Part shown: in pieces, positions 43,376 through 55,457 of the stretch
Numbering within the stretch: position 1 is the stretch's first letter
Layout: each line of letters starts with the position of its first letter
Origin: Linum tenue
Lineage: Eukaryota; Streptophyta; Magnoliopsida; Malpighiales; Linaceae
DNA: 64,000 nucleotides
Assembly: GCA_946122785.1 (NCBI GenBank)
Contig: CAMGYJ010000008.1
Location: forward strand, 54,384,963-54,448,962
Reading direction: 5' to 3'
Notes under the pieces: generated by a model
The model's database searches: none
Seen by the model: the letters and a program-made list of their open reading frames with translations, nothing else
Told to the model about the DNA's origin: nothing
Translations under genes and position numbers: made by a program

Positions 43376-45639
43376 TTTATGGATTTGTTGAGGGCATGTC
43401 TAAAGTGAAATTAAAACAAGTTCTGATTGTAAGTGAAAAGCTAATGTCAGACTTTTATGAAGTCGGAAACATAATTGTTTGAAATCTTGATGAATATCAA
43501 AATGCATTTGGGAATGAATCTTAATGAGTATGATTGTTGATATGGTGATGTTGTCTAACGGGTATCAAAATGATTTTGAAAATGATTGTGTGATGAGTCA
43601 TGCTAATGAATGATAAACTCCTGAATGTTGTATGAAAAAATGATGAATTATCAATTGGTTCGAGAATATGTCATTTTTTTGCTTTTTTTCTTTTGCCGTG
43701 GGCTCCTTTAAATTGATCACCCACAAGAACTTGTTCTCTTGTAGGGATGCTTCTCAGTTGTTCTTAATAGTGAGAGCTCTTAGTCGTTATTCCCTCAGGC
43801 TTCTTGTTGTCCAATACAATGTTGTTAAATTTTCGTTGGTGTATTGTATTGTGATCCTTCTATCGTGGAGGGATAATTGATTGGTTGACCGAAATCAAGG
43901 GTTCTCTCCAATTCTTTGAGATTTCTAAACTGATGAGTTGAGAAGTTGGGTACTTTCGCTCGCGAGCATTTCAGAATGTTTCTCCTTTGAGGTTACACTG
44001 TTCTTGCCCCCAAATATCTGGCGTTCACTTTCTATTCTATGGAATAATGAGTGACTTTTATTAACCTTAACTTATGATGAGTGCAAAAATTATGACAAAT
44101 GTGGATGCAAAGTATCATAGGAGCACGATGTTGAAATTTTCGATTGAGACAAGCGTGGAAGAATTGGATACAACTTTGTGTAGTTATTTCATGTTGCTAA
44201 AGCTTATTTTTTGCATTTTGTAATGAGAATTGAGAAGGGAGCAAGTCAAGCCAAGAGAAAATCCATAAGCACTCACTCTACTCTCACTTTCAACATCATG
44301 CTCAATTATGACATTTCAGCTACAATTAAGATTCTGGTCACCAAGAGATGTCTTCTTTTATGTTGATGGCCAAATATACTTGAGGTGATAGTTTTCTATA
44401 ATGGGGATCTTTGATGATGAGATTAAGAAAATGTCATAATCTCTTGTCAAATTAGTGGTGGATAAGGAGATTCTTGTGAAGTCTATTTGGTCATGTGAAG
44501 TTTCTTTTGGAGGAATTTTGGCTTGCCCCGAATTATGACATTAACTGATGAATGGTGTAATCCTAATGGCTATTACCACGACTTTTGTCGAGGAAGTCTA
44601 GCTTTCTCCAAAATAGTGGTGACTTTTGGACATCTTGGGGAATGCGTTTTACGTATGCCCCTTGTCTTGAGATTTTGTCGTTAGGAGGTAGGGTCGGATA
44701 GTGACTAAATGAGGTCTTTTGGAATGCGAGTTTGGCTATGGGAAATCTTATCACATAAGTTCTTTGCTTAAGGTTTTCTGTTGATATTGGTCGGCAAATA
44801 TCTTGATTCGTAGTGAATGGTTGTGACATGGAGTGCTAATGAAAGGCCTCTAACATGTAAGTCGCACAACAATTTTTCATTTTTCTCTTTTCTTTGCTTT
44901 TATTTTCTTGCCTTTTTTGTTTGTCGCGGGACTTACTTAACTTGGTTATGCTACAAAATATGCCTCCCTTATTCTCCCCTATGACAGGAGTATCAAAAGT
45001 TTAGTAATTCACAATGTAAGTGTAAATTCTCGTTGGATTGGCTGGTTGGTTACTCTTTTCTAGAAGAAGCAAGACTTTTGATGTTGTTGGCTATTTGAAT
45101 TTTTTCCTGGTTGGCTTCATATGTATTTGGATCCCAATTCGCTAGCAAAAGTTGGCAATGATGGTGACGAGATTCTACCAATAGCCTGATGTCATATGCT
45201 CGTTACACCTTTTGACTATTCACTCACACAATTTGTGTACACCCAATGGGGTGTTTATACTCTTAACTCTAGCGCAGTGTCACACACTCAACACAATGGG
45301 GTGTTTATAATCGATCAAACACCAGTGGGGTGCTCAAAATTTGCTTAGCATGGCAATCTCATGGCATAACATGGAAATAAAACTAGGTTTGGATGGTTCC
45401 CATAAAATTTAAAGAATTTGGAATAACATTTGTCATTTGGGCAATGAAAAACCATTGATTCAAACTTCTAGATTAAGATTGATGATAGTCACAAAACATT
45501 CCAAAGAGATCGAAAGGTGGAAATCTTATTATTTATAATGACGAAAGCAAAGGTGATACATCTGTTGTTTAAGGAAATTAGCTCGATAAGTTTATTTACA
45601 TAATAGGATCAACATCGTCCTTGAATCGAGCATTGCTTG
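43376..45639. other. Non-coding part of the Tat/Ogre-like element
   Basis: No convincing frame on either strand. CAATGGGGTGTTTAT recurs near 45246 and 45292, with a related CAGTGGGGTGCTCA near 45324. T-rich runs occur at 43673 and 44870-44920. I see nothing else. Confidence 0.5.
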
Positions 45640-47243
45640 TAGTACGCCTACTACTTCCCATGAGCCGGCAGTGGATTATTGTTTATGTTTGGACGCTTTG
45701 AATCCTCTTCGCATTTCAACCAACCGGCATTGATCATCTATTGCACCATAAACTTGAATGATCTGCAATTTTCAGTTGAGTGCGCTGTGACTCCTGAGTG
45801 GTAAGAACAATGTTGATCTGACTTGTACCAGTTTGGGAAGGGAGGTTGCATTGGCTTAGATGGAATTAGGGAAATCAGATGACTTTGGAGTAGTTGTGGA
45901 AAAAGTTTGGTGTACGTAATAGGAATAGGGTCAATTTGGAAGGGTTTTTTGTATCTACCAGAATTGTTTTGGTCTTAGTTATTTGGTGGTGGTGCCACTG
46001 GTGACGGATTTTGGATTCCTGGTTGAGTAGGAAAATTCGAGAGCTGAGTAAACACTACAGTATTGGCAACATAGGGGTGAGCTTGAATGACTTGAGGTTG
46101 GTGATTCCACCTTCCTCTTCTTAATAAATCTTCTTGAGCCGAATGAACCTCTCCATCTCCCCTTCGAGTTTGGTATGGTTTCTTTGAGTCTCCCGGACTT
46201 TCCATCCGATCTTGCTTCAACCCTTTTTCTATTCGCTCTCCAATTACTAGCAAATCCACAAACTTGGTTGTGGTAAGTCCTACCATGTTATTGTAATATG
46301 GAACCCTTAATGTTGCGAAGTTGATTGATACCATTTCTTTTTCAGATAGCGGGGGATGAACGTCTGCGACCTTCTCTCTCCGTCTATGAGCATACTCTCT
46401 GAATGATTCTTTGTCATTTTTTCCATATTGCGTAGATCCTCCCGATCTGGGTCTAAATCCTGGTTATGGTTGTAGTGCCTCATGAATGCATCGACTAGGT
46501 CCTGCCACTTTTTCACTTTTGTTTTCTCTAATTGCATATACCATCTGAGCGCCGAGGTTCTCAAGCTGTTTTGGAAGCAATGTATCATCAACCTTTCATC
46601 ACGAATATAGTTAGCCATTTTATTACAAAACATGACTAGATGACTTCTTGGGCAAGTAGTGCCATTATATCTTTCAAATTCTGGTATTTGAAATTTATGA
46701 GGAATTATGACATCTGGGACTGGGACTAAACATAGTTGTGATGCATCAATAGACTCATAGGATTCAAATCCTTCTATGCTTCTTATTCGTTCATTCATGT
46801 GTTCCAATTTTTCTTTCAGCATAGCATCAACCCCATGTTCCTCCTGCTTCTCAGTCTCCTCTAATTTGTTATGCTTTGGTTGTCGTATGCCATCTTCGTC
46901 ACATGTGTTCTTCGAAGGTATGAGAACAAATTTACTACCCGAGGCATCTCCTTTAGGTGGTTCATAGTGATCTTCTTCATCGAATATCGCTTCTTCTTCG
47001 TTGGTTGCAACCCCCTTTCCTTTTCCTCATAATTCTCAAAATTGTGCTGAGTTGGCTTTTCATCGAAACCATCAGGTTCTCATCAAAACCCATCAGTTTC
47101 TCATCAAACCCTGTTATCTTCCCTTTGATCTCGTTTAACTCTTTCTGAAATGCCTCCATGAAGACATTGTCTTTTGATCTCGTGAAGTGCTTAAAAGGTT
47201 GACTTTTTCCTCGTAGACGAGTAATTTTAAGGAACCCTGACAA
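45640..47243 (-). pseudogene. Gag of Tat/Ogre type (frameshifted)
   Basis: The minus frames give ESKDNVFMEAFQKELNEIKG-like N-terminus (from 47243), then a broken linker. The capsid block at 46720-46430 reads IPHKFQIPEFERYNGTTCPR, HLVMFCNKMANYIRDERLMI, SALRWYMQLEKTKVKKWQDL and VDAFMRHYNHNQDLDPDRED. After a frame change come MVSINFATLRVPYYNNMVGL and DLLVIGERIEKGLKQ (46334-46210). A further segment near 45870-45700 (PFPKWYKSDQHCSYHSGVT) resembles the Cys/His motif of Ogre gag. PKF.VPDF.KY.GTTCP and the RWYM.LE block are typical of Tat/Ogre gag in eudicots. Confidence 0.84.
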
Positions 47244-47881
47244 ATTTATTGTTATTAAATTGTTTATGGTGCTAAATGATTTGAATGCATGAATGCAAAG
47301 ATAACCTGGATGGATGTATGCACTTTATCTTTTATGATTTTATTTTCAATCGGAGAACTACTAATGTCATGCATTTTGAAAAGCTTTTATGTGAAAAATA
47401 AAATCACATTATTTATGAGTAATTGATAATGCACAAATTATCACATCATAGGCAAAAATTTATCTAAATAAACAAAAAAAATTCTCTAATTAAATAAACA
47501 TAAGATTTGTAAGGTTAGACGACAAGGTTTATACGAGATGGTGTTAGGCGGCTGCTAAACTTACTAAATGCTTGGTTAAGAGTTCTAGGGAAATACCCAA
47601 GTTGTATCTAAATAATGCTCTTTCAAGCTTAGTCAGATGCCTCAAATCAACCTCGGATTTGAGTTCAACTCGGTTAGCAAGTTTCACGGTATTCCCCTAC
47701 TATTGTAGGAGTCACGTTACACCTTGCAATTTCTAAAGGGAGAGCTCGAGTATAGAGCTTTTTATGTACGAAATGAAAGTAAATACAAAGTAAAATAAAA
47801 AGCGCAAACAATATAATAAACACCCAAAAAGAAAGTAAGAAAAGCCTATCGATTTAGTTATGTAGCTAGACTCTCAAAAGT

Positions 47882-47899
47882 TCCCCAGCGGAGTCGCCA
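47882..47899 (-). promoter_or_regulatory. Primer-binding site of the Tat/Ogre-like element
   Basis: The minus strand reads TGGCGACTCCGCTGGGGA, a PBS form known from Ogre/Tat elements (tRNA-Arg type). It lies one base after the putative LTR end (GCGACA at 47901). Confidence 0.75.
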
Positions 47900-47900
47900 C

Positions 47901-48440
47901 TGTCGCAACCGCCCCTCGGAAAATCGAGAACCCGTCGCGTCACACTCGGAGTCACCATCGATCTTATTTGTGGTGGATCGAACACCATTCGACCCGATTT
48001 CAACCATGGAGTCGAAACCGGGATTTGGTCTGCGAATTTATGAGATTTGGGTTCGGGAGTACGGTTACGTGTGGGGAAGTGTATTCACACTCCACAATGC
48101 CCAAAATTGGTACTACTTAAAATCAATAAGTTTTTTAAGGGGTGGGTGTATTATTATTTGCGGCTTTATTGGTGTATTTAATTTTATGATTCGATTAATT
48201 ATGTGTTTGTTATTAATATTTGATCATATGTCTATTGACGCAATTCTCAAAATTAAAATAAGATTTTTTGGTTAGTTGGAAACAATTGATTAATGATTAT
48301 GGAAAGATTACACTATAAAATCATCATGATCAATTAACCATGATTTCATTTTATTGAATCTTTAGAAAAAAAAAATATACAAATGGGTAGTGACGTAGAG
48401 AAAAAGATATTTTGAAGATTTAGATGTATGAGTAAATTAC
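47901..48440 (-). repeat. 5' LTR remnant of the Tat/Ogre-like element
   Basis: The segment to the right of the PBS should be the 5' LTR. Its PBS-proximal part contains GTTCTCGATTTTCCGAGGGG and GGTTGCGACA, then becomes AT-rich. It reaches CACTA-derived coding sequence by about 48448. I could not find the expected TGTAGACACC start, so it is truncated or diverged. Confidence 0.45.
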
Positions 48441-48447
48441 GATCTAA

Positions 48448-48742
48448 CTAAATCGAGATTTCAAATACCTTTAATGGATTACGCATTAAGCTCGATTGCG
48501 GAATAAAACCAGACGAGGGGCCTGAAGATTCAAAAAAAAAATGTTGTAGCTTAGTGGTTTGTTTATCTTCACCGGTGTTGAGTTGAGAGATTGAGGTCGC
48601 AACGGTTTTTCTTCTATTAAAGGACGAGAGGGTGGGAGCCTCTTTGACCTCGATTATACCCTCTATGTCGGGTACAACAACACGTTTCCTAATAACGCTC
48701 TCACTGACCATGGTGGGAGCCTTGATTGCACGATTCAGGTCA
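48448..48742 (-). pseudogene. Downstream CACTA coding piece beyond the solo LTR
   Basis: The minus frame reads DLNRAIKAPTMVSESVIRKR, EGIIEVKEAPTLSSFN and RKTVATSISQLNTGEDKQTT. It becomes continuous with the sequence right of the LTR (IGNVIQVQDMELD) when the LTR and one 5-bp duplicate are disregarded. It is the C-terminal extension of the transposase ORF or a following exon; I do not recognise a domain in it. Confidence 0.6.
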
Positions 48743-48747
48743 TCCAA

Positions 48748-51305
48748 TGTTACACCCCGACATTTGAAGTTTAGGTTCGACCGAACAGTTGGATCAATGA
48801 TTACGTACGAAGTTTAGGATCGAGCGGAGATTAGAAATAATAATAATAATAACATAATAATAATAATAATAATAATAATTATTATTATTATTATTATCAT
48901 CATCATCATCATTATCATCATCATCGGCTTCTCATCACCATCATCATTCTCGTTTCTTCCATCTCAAGACAAACAAGTCATTTAATAATAAAAAGAAAAA
49001 AACCAATAAACTCCCCCGTCCATAATAATTCCAACGTATTCCCCCATCTGCCGTTCAACAATAAACACCCAACAACATCCCTATAATTGAAATGCATGCA
49101 TGAACCAAAAACAAAACTAAGAACCCCTTCCAACCGGACTTCTTCTTCCCAGCGAGACAAGCGAGCAATATCCATTTCCGTCCCGACGAACATCTCGGCG
49201 ATAACCAAACGACAATACCGGACCTTCGAAGGACGCCGAGCATTGGACGTTTCCCGTCCGCTCGAGGAACGCAACCAACCATCCCTTCTCAGAGGTCAGT
49301 AGGTGAGAACCTCGAACTCAATCCTTCTTGAGCTCGTTTAAACTTCGATTAATCCGACAAACCTCGTGATGAACGTAGCTTCGACAACGATCACGGTGCA
49401 GTTGATCTCAATCAAGCTTCCAAAGCTTGGTACCATCGCGTAGTGGACGATCTTAGGAACACCCCAGTTTCAATGGAATCGAATTTCGACGTTGGAGGAG
49501 GGAGATACGAGCCTCGAAAGTTTGGGATGCAAATTGGATAGTTCAGGTACCAAATCTGTCCATTCGAAAAGTAAAAGGACCTAGAGATTAATTTCATTTC
49601 AGTATGTGGAAAAATGACCTTGTTAGTCCCCCACATTTTTGGTACGAGCACCTTAGTCCCCAGTGTTTTAAACATTTACAATTGGTCGAAAACAATGTTT
49701 TCTCACAATTATTATTATTATTTTGTTTTGTACAGTGGGTATTTTCAAAGGATGATAATTTTATAAATAAGATAAAACTAATAAGAGTCTGGGATATTAA
49801 TTCGAGAATTTTTGAAGATATGTTTCAAATTATAAAAATTATTAGGAAGACGGATTTAGTTAAATAAAATAGTGTTCGAACGGTTTTTCCTGTTTTGATA
49901 ATTTTATTAAAAAACATATACTGTTATGTTTGTCCAGGAATTGTTGGGTGATTATTCGAATTGATTTGGTAATTGAAAAAATTTATGTGATATTTGTTTT
50001 AATTAATTTAATTATTGTATGTAAATATTATATGACTTTGTTAATTTTTTGCAAGACTAGAATATTGAATTTTTGTAGGGGAATAAAGAACCAGAAATTT
50101 AGATATTGGTAGAATATGTTTAAAAAAAATTATTAAATAAGAAGGAGGGGTAATTAAGGTATAAATTATAGTTAATGATTTTGGTTTTTGTTTTAACTTA
50201 TTAGAAGTCAGAATTTGTAGTTTGAGGGGTCAGGGATTTTTGGAAAGTTCACGAGAATTTTTATGAGATTTATGCAAATATTATTTAATTAGTTAGGATG
50301 AGTTAAAGCCTTTTTAAAGAATTATGGGACTAAACGGAAAATTTTGCGGAATAGCGACTAAAGGAAATTTAATCTCGATTTATAGGATCAAGGAGGCGAT
50401 CAAACTAAGGGACCCCACGTCAAAGGAAGTAAAGTATCGGCACTTGAGAGGTGAGTGTAAAGGGGTAAAATCTCTTTCGAGGTCTTTTAGTTTATGCATT
50501 TTAATTCAGTTATGTTCGTTAATTTTCAAGTAAGCGCGATTATGTGTGTGAGGCATCCCACCGCCTACTTAAGGTGGAGGCACGCGTTGTGCTTGTGTGT
50601 GTATGAATGTGCATGGTTATTGGTAATTGAACCCCCGGGCGGTTGGGTCACTACTGGACGCGGTAGATGGTCGGGTCACTACTGGACGGCTCTACGTAAC
50701 GCAGTAGTTGACCGGGCATGGACTGACGGCGATACGTAACGCAATACCATTGCCTTGAGGATAGGGACACCGGACGGCGATACGTAACGCGGTGAACCCT
50801 AGTAATAAGTATATAAATTAAGATAGAAGTACAGAACTTCTATAAGCTATCAGAGACTAAAATATTAAGGATGAAAGCGAGAACGACTTTAATGTAAGAG
50901 GAAGTAATTTCTAATAATGTGTTAGTAGGGCTTGCTTAGGCAAAGACCTTAGAAAATAACGACGAGACTGACCCCTTCTCACTCATCAGGTGTGGAAAGG
51001 GGAAGATGGCATAACCAGCACAAGGAGATTAATCAAGGAGGTCAGCCGCGTCAAGCTTCAAGATGTCAGAAGGATCAGGGTATTGAGATGGGACCCTTTT
51101 TATCATATTTGTCTTTTTATCATATTTTTCTGTTCAAGTGTTTGGATTGAGATTTGCCCAACTGTTTAGGGCTTTTCGTTTGAGATTTTTGGTTATTATC
51201 GTTGGTTGAATTTTGGTTTGACTTTAAAACATGGTTTGGGTTGCTCCGGAGTAACCGGTTTTTGTTTTAAAGTTTTGGTTTGTCCAAAAAGATCGGGTTG
51301 TTTCA
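48748..51305 (+). repeat. Solo Ty3/gypsy LTR (2558 bp) with 5-bp target duplication
   Basis: It begins TGTTACACCCCG at 48748 and ends TTGTTTCA at 51305. TCCAA flanks it on both sides (48743-48747 and 51306-51310), a perfect 5-bp duplication, with no internal region, so it is a solo LTR. It contains an AAT/ATC microsatellite (48836-48927) and the block GTCCCCCACATTTTTGGTA shared with the 3' LTR at 9960-12772. It also carries three ACGTAACGC units (near 50693, 50733 and 50779) in a GC-rich patch. Confidence 0.92.
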
Positions 51306-51310
51306 TCCAA

Positions 51311-54060
51311 CTCCATGTCCTGCACTTGAATCACATTACCAATGCCACTCTCTTCTTACTGAAACGCCTCACTTGCATACTCAGGATCATTGATTTCCCC
51401 TTCCTCCTTCTCAGGAACATCATACACGTGTCGGGGAGTAACCTTGATAACAATATGCCAAGCACCACCATTCGGTAGATCAGGTATATAAAACAATTTG
51501 CTCAAATTCAACTACTGAAATTGGGTCATAACGAGTAGCTCCTATTGTTCTACCTTGTTGGGTAAAAATACGAAAGCCCTCGGACTCAATACCTTCAAAC
51601 CCGTCATCATTACGATTAGGACGAGAAGCCCTTGTTTCAAACCCTTCCAAGTATCTAGAACAAAAATCGGAACACTCTTTTGCAATATATCTTTCAGCAA
51701 TGGACCCCTCGGGGTTAGCCCTATTTCGAAGAAAACTTTTAAGGGTACCAAGAAACCTAAGTACACAAAAACATCAGCCCATAAAATAAGGTTAAGGACA
51801 TACTGGGTTAACAAATTAGAGTATGGTTTGAACGAAAAATTAAAGGAAAAATCCTACCTTTCCATGGGATACATCCACCTATACTGTACCGGACCACCAA
51901 GTTCTACCTCGTGGGGTAGATGAACGGGAAGGTGCATCATAACCAAGAAAAAAGATGGAGGGTATAATATCTCAAACTTACATAGAATGAGAGGTATGTT
52001 GTGGCCCAATTATTTGCAGTGGCTTTGGAGATTGTTTTGGAACACAACTCCCTGAAAAAACCGCTCAACTCAACCAAAATAGTGTAAAATTCTTTTATGA
52101 AGAAACCATTAGCCACAGCAGGCAGCAATCATTGTATAAATATGTGGTGATCATGGCTTTTAAAGCCCGTCATCGACTTACCATCAATAGTCACACACCG
52201 GGATATGTTTGATGCATAAGCATCGGGAAATCTTACAGATTTCAACCAGTCACAGAATTCCCTACGTTGGGGCGATGTTAGTGTGTACAAGGCTTGTGGC
52301 ATCTTAAACTTATCACCAACAGGAGTTAGATGTAATTCCTTCCTAATGCCCATCTGTTTTAAATCCATGCGAGCATTGGGTGTATCCTTTGTTTTCCCAT
52401 CAATGCTCATCATCGTCCCGATAATATTTTCACTGATGTTCTTCTCCACATGCATGACATCTATGTTATGCCGCAAGTCAATAGACCTCCAGTATGGCAA
52501 ACTCCAAAACGAAGATTTTGTTTTCCAATTGAACTTGTCCTCCGAAGCACTCCTTTTCCGTTTCCCATCCTCGTGAACAGTAACATCCCCACTCAAAGCA
52601 GCTTCAACATGTTGAAGTATCTCTTCTCCTGATAAATGCTTACGTTTGTTTCTGTGTTCTGGCTTCCCATTGAACTTCTTACTCCTCCTCCAACGAAGAT
52701 CTTTGTACAACCACCTTCGATGCCCTATGTAGCACTCCTTGCTTCCATATTCTAAACGTTGAGAACAAGTCTCAATGTTGCACATTGGGCAGGCCAGTTG
52801 ACCCCTAGTGCTCCACCCAGAAAGCATGGCATATGCAGGGAAATCATTGATGGTCCACAGCAATGCAGCATGCAATTGAAAAGATTCGTTTGCATGAGCA
52901 TCATATGTAAGAACCTCATCATGCCACAACTCATTCAACTATTCTGTAACGGGTTTTAGATAGACATGAATGTTATTCCCGGGGTATTTGGGACAAGGAA
53001 TCAGAACACTGAGGAGAAAAAAAAGGGTCGGACATACATAACCAGGGAGGTAAGTTGTACGGGGTTAAGACAACAGGCCACATACTGTAGTTGTTGCTCA
53101 TGTTATCGAATGGGTTAAACCTATCACTAAGAAGCACTAGTCTGACATTCCTAGGATCCGCAGCAAACCAAGGGTGATCCCGATCAAAATCCTTCCAAGT
53201 TTTATCATCAGCTGGATGCCTAAGCCTGTCATCATCATAGCATTTATCCTTGTGCCACCGCGTATCTTTTGCTAGATTTTGGGTAGTGAACAACTGTTGT
53301 AACCTATCCTTAATGGGGAAGTACCTAGCTCTCTTTAAGGCAACACATTTCTGTTTACTAGATTTAAACCTAGGTTCTTTACGTTTGGGGCATTCTCGAG
53401 CAGCTTCAAGTTGCCCCCTATACAGAATACAGTTATTTGGACATGCATCGATGATGGTGTAACCAAATCCAAGATCACGCATATACTTATTCACCTCATA
53501 GAATGAAGTGGGAAATGTTTCCCCATTCGGTAAACCGTCCTTGATTAGATCAAGATATTGGTTGAATGCTTTATCACTACTGTTTGTCTGTATCTTGATA
53601 TTCATCATTTTCATAACATAGGACAGTTTAGAATTTTTTTTGCATTCAGGGTAAAGAGGGCAGTTGGCATCTTTGGGGAACCTTGCCAATGCACCATTAT
53701 TATTAGGACCGTGGGAAGGTTCAGCGGTTGTTAGACACTCATTTGCCCTACCAAAATCACCCAACATTTCAGACATGTTGGTCTGTAAACCACTCTCTTC
53801 ATTCTGAACATCGTCAGACTCAGTCGGTGGGTTTACACCGCTACTACTAAGACCATATGACTCACCATGATATGCTTAAATATGTCTCCAGCACCTAGAC
53901 TAATGTCTTAAAGTAGAGATTATTGCAGTTCTTGCACGGACATCTAACCCTACCAATTGCATCGACATTCATAGAAGCACCTTCCATGAACTCATTAACA
54001 CCCAACTCATAATCAGCACACCAATGATCTTTGAGCATAATCCACTAATGACTCATTACG
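51311..54060 (-). pseudogene. CACTA transposase (TNPD-like, Transposase_21 family)
   Basis: The minus strand encodes, from 54060 leftward, a Transpos_assoc-like domain (WIMLKDHWCADYELGVNEFM, then RCPCKNCNN near 53940); a TAG precedes its Trp. The main frame starts MSEMLGDFGRANECL (53776) and includes MRDLGFGYTIIDACPNNCIL, an unusual YR for YW at CILYRG, and SKQKCVALKRARYFPI up to 52973. After a stop, 52938-52129 carries NELWHDEVLTYDAHANESFQ, AALLWTINDFPAYAMLSGWS and RGQLACPMCN, then SLPYWRSIDLRHNIDVMHVE, NISENIIGTMM and TPVGDKFKMPQALY. Further frames give FFRELCSKTI (about 52050) and VRNRANPEGSIAERYIAKEC (about 51730). These are the signature blocks of plant CACTA transposases (PF02992 and PF13963). 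Several stops make it a pseudogene. Confidence 0.9.
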
Positions 54061-55084
54061 CGTTAAGGTATAACTAAACTTTGGTTGCAGTCTGTAACAT
54101 GACACAACAGGTTGTAATCAACCAGTGAGATACTAACCTGCATGTAGTATTAAACCTTGAAATCGGTTCAAAGGGGGCTCAAATTTAGTAGACAAATTAT
54201 GCTTGTTTGAACTTGGAAGGCGATAAAAAGTACACGCAACATGTTGTTGGAGCTTACAACAACTTATATTTACCACCACAAGTAAAGAGATAGTCATCTT
54301 AGTTCAACCCAAAAATCATTGTGATTCAAATCATATACGTTTCAGGATCAACAAGAACAAGGGCACATTAACCAAGTGCAGCAAGAAAAGAAGAAGACCA
54401 ATATGTTTCCATGACACAACAAATGAATTGGGGTTTTCTGAAAAACATCCACAAGTTGCAAACAACCACCATCCCCATCAAAAAGCACTTTTCACAGCTA
54501 TCTCTTTCATCAAAATCCATTCCATCAAATTGACTCATCTCGCACACCAGCTAAAATCCATGCCTAACAGATATCTTAGTAAGCCAATCCATACACTGGA
54601 TACACAGAATAGACGGCCAAACTTACTCGAATGGTTGTCGATGGAGGGAACTCATGGCAGCGAAGGCAGGACGTCGGTGAAAATAGCGATCTTCTAATCG
54701 GAGACTGTTGATTCAGAGCAATATCTCTACACTTGTGCAAGAGCGCCTATGAACGACGGAGATAGAAGAAGAAACATGAGGAACCCAACTCTGCTTTTAT
54801 CGGAATCAACATCCACTATGCAAATCAAAATCAAAATCATAGAGGACAAGGAGTCCAGGGCGAGGAGAAGAGCGAGACTTACCGGACAATGGATTCTCGG
54901 GGAGGAGAACGTAGCCCGACGAATCACTAAAGAGGATAAGGGAAGAGCGATTTGGACTTTTCAATTCGCAGAGGAGAAGGAATTGGGTTTTTTGTTCTTG
55001 GCGCTGAAGGGTTATAGAGGATTGGGATTTTGTTTCGTTTTGGAGGGAAGGGGAATAATATTCCCGCCGAATGGATTTGTAGAC

Positions 55085-55457
55085 AAAAATAGAAATTCTA
55101 AAACAATTTCACACAAAAAGTTTATTTCATTTTGCACGACATATTATGACAAAATCTATTGTCATATCCGATGTTTTTTTGCACCTAATGTGACAAACCA
55201 TAAGGTGACAGTGTGTTTTGTCATTCTATAGCCGTATTTGCACAGTAAGTAAGACATAAAGTGACAACATTCTAATGAAAACAAGAAATTTGTCACAATA
55301 TAACTCTATTATGACAACTTTTAATGACAAAGACAACTTTTATCACATATAGTCAATTAAACGTGACAAGTCCTTTTGTCATAGTTGGTGGCCTAATATG
55401 ACAAATAATTTATGACCAAAAAATATTTTGTCATTTAAGGTCGAATTTCTTGTAGTA
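55085..55457 (-). repeat. CACTA terminal inverted repeat and subterminal repeat region
   Basis: About a dozen short TGACAA or TTGTCA motifs occur in both orientations (for example near 55147, 55188, 55222, 55261, 55303, 55329, 55365, 55378, 55399 and 55430). The last 15 bases (CGAATTTCTTGTAGTA region) form the terminal repeat. In En/Spm-type elements such subterminal arrays are bound by the accessory TNPA protein. The TNPA gene itself was not recognised here. Confidence 0.75.

Larger units (their letters stand above)
42951..47900 (-). mobile_element. Internal region of a Tat/Ogre-like element with gag only
   Basis: Between a PBS at 47899-47882 and a polypurine tract at 42951-42965, the only coding remnant is gag (about 47243-45640). 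The 2.3 kb from 45640 to 43376 shows no protease, RT or integrase motif. A 61-bp tandem repeat lies near the 3' end, a place where Ogre/Tat elements often carry tandem repeats. So this is a pol-less derivative or heavily deleted. Confidence 0.6.
48441..55457 (-). mobile_element. CACTA (En/Spm) DNA transposon, interrupted, left end unresolved
   Basis: The right end is a CACTA-type terminal inverted repeat: reading inward on the minus strand TACTACAAGAAATTCGACC from 55457 (canonical start CACTACAAGAAA, first base changed). Behind it lies a subterminal region full of TGACAA/TTGTCA motifs, then a minus-strand transposase gene (54060-51311). A 2558-bp solo LTR splits the gene, and a further coding piece (48742-48448) continues beyond it. 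I did not find the left terminal repeat; Tat/Ogre sequence replaces it. Confidence 0.85.

Noticed and set aside
48836..48927. AAT/ATT/ATC microsatellite
   Set aside because: Simple sequence; it lies within a solo LTR and a related AT-rich patch is at the same place in the LTR at 9960.
54749..55231. 160-codon plus-strand frame at the CACTA right end
   Set aside because: Lies opposite the 5' region of the CACTA gene and the subterminal repeats, rich in Lys/Arg/Glu, with no recognised domain; likely chance.
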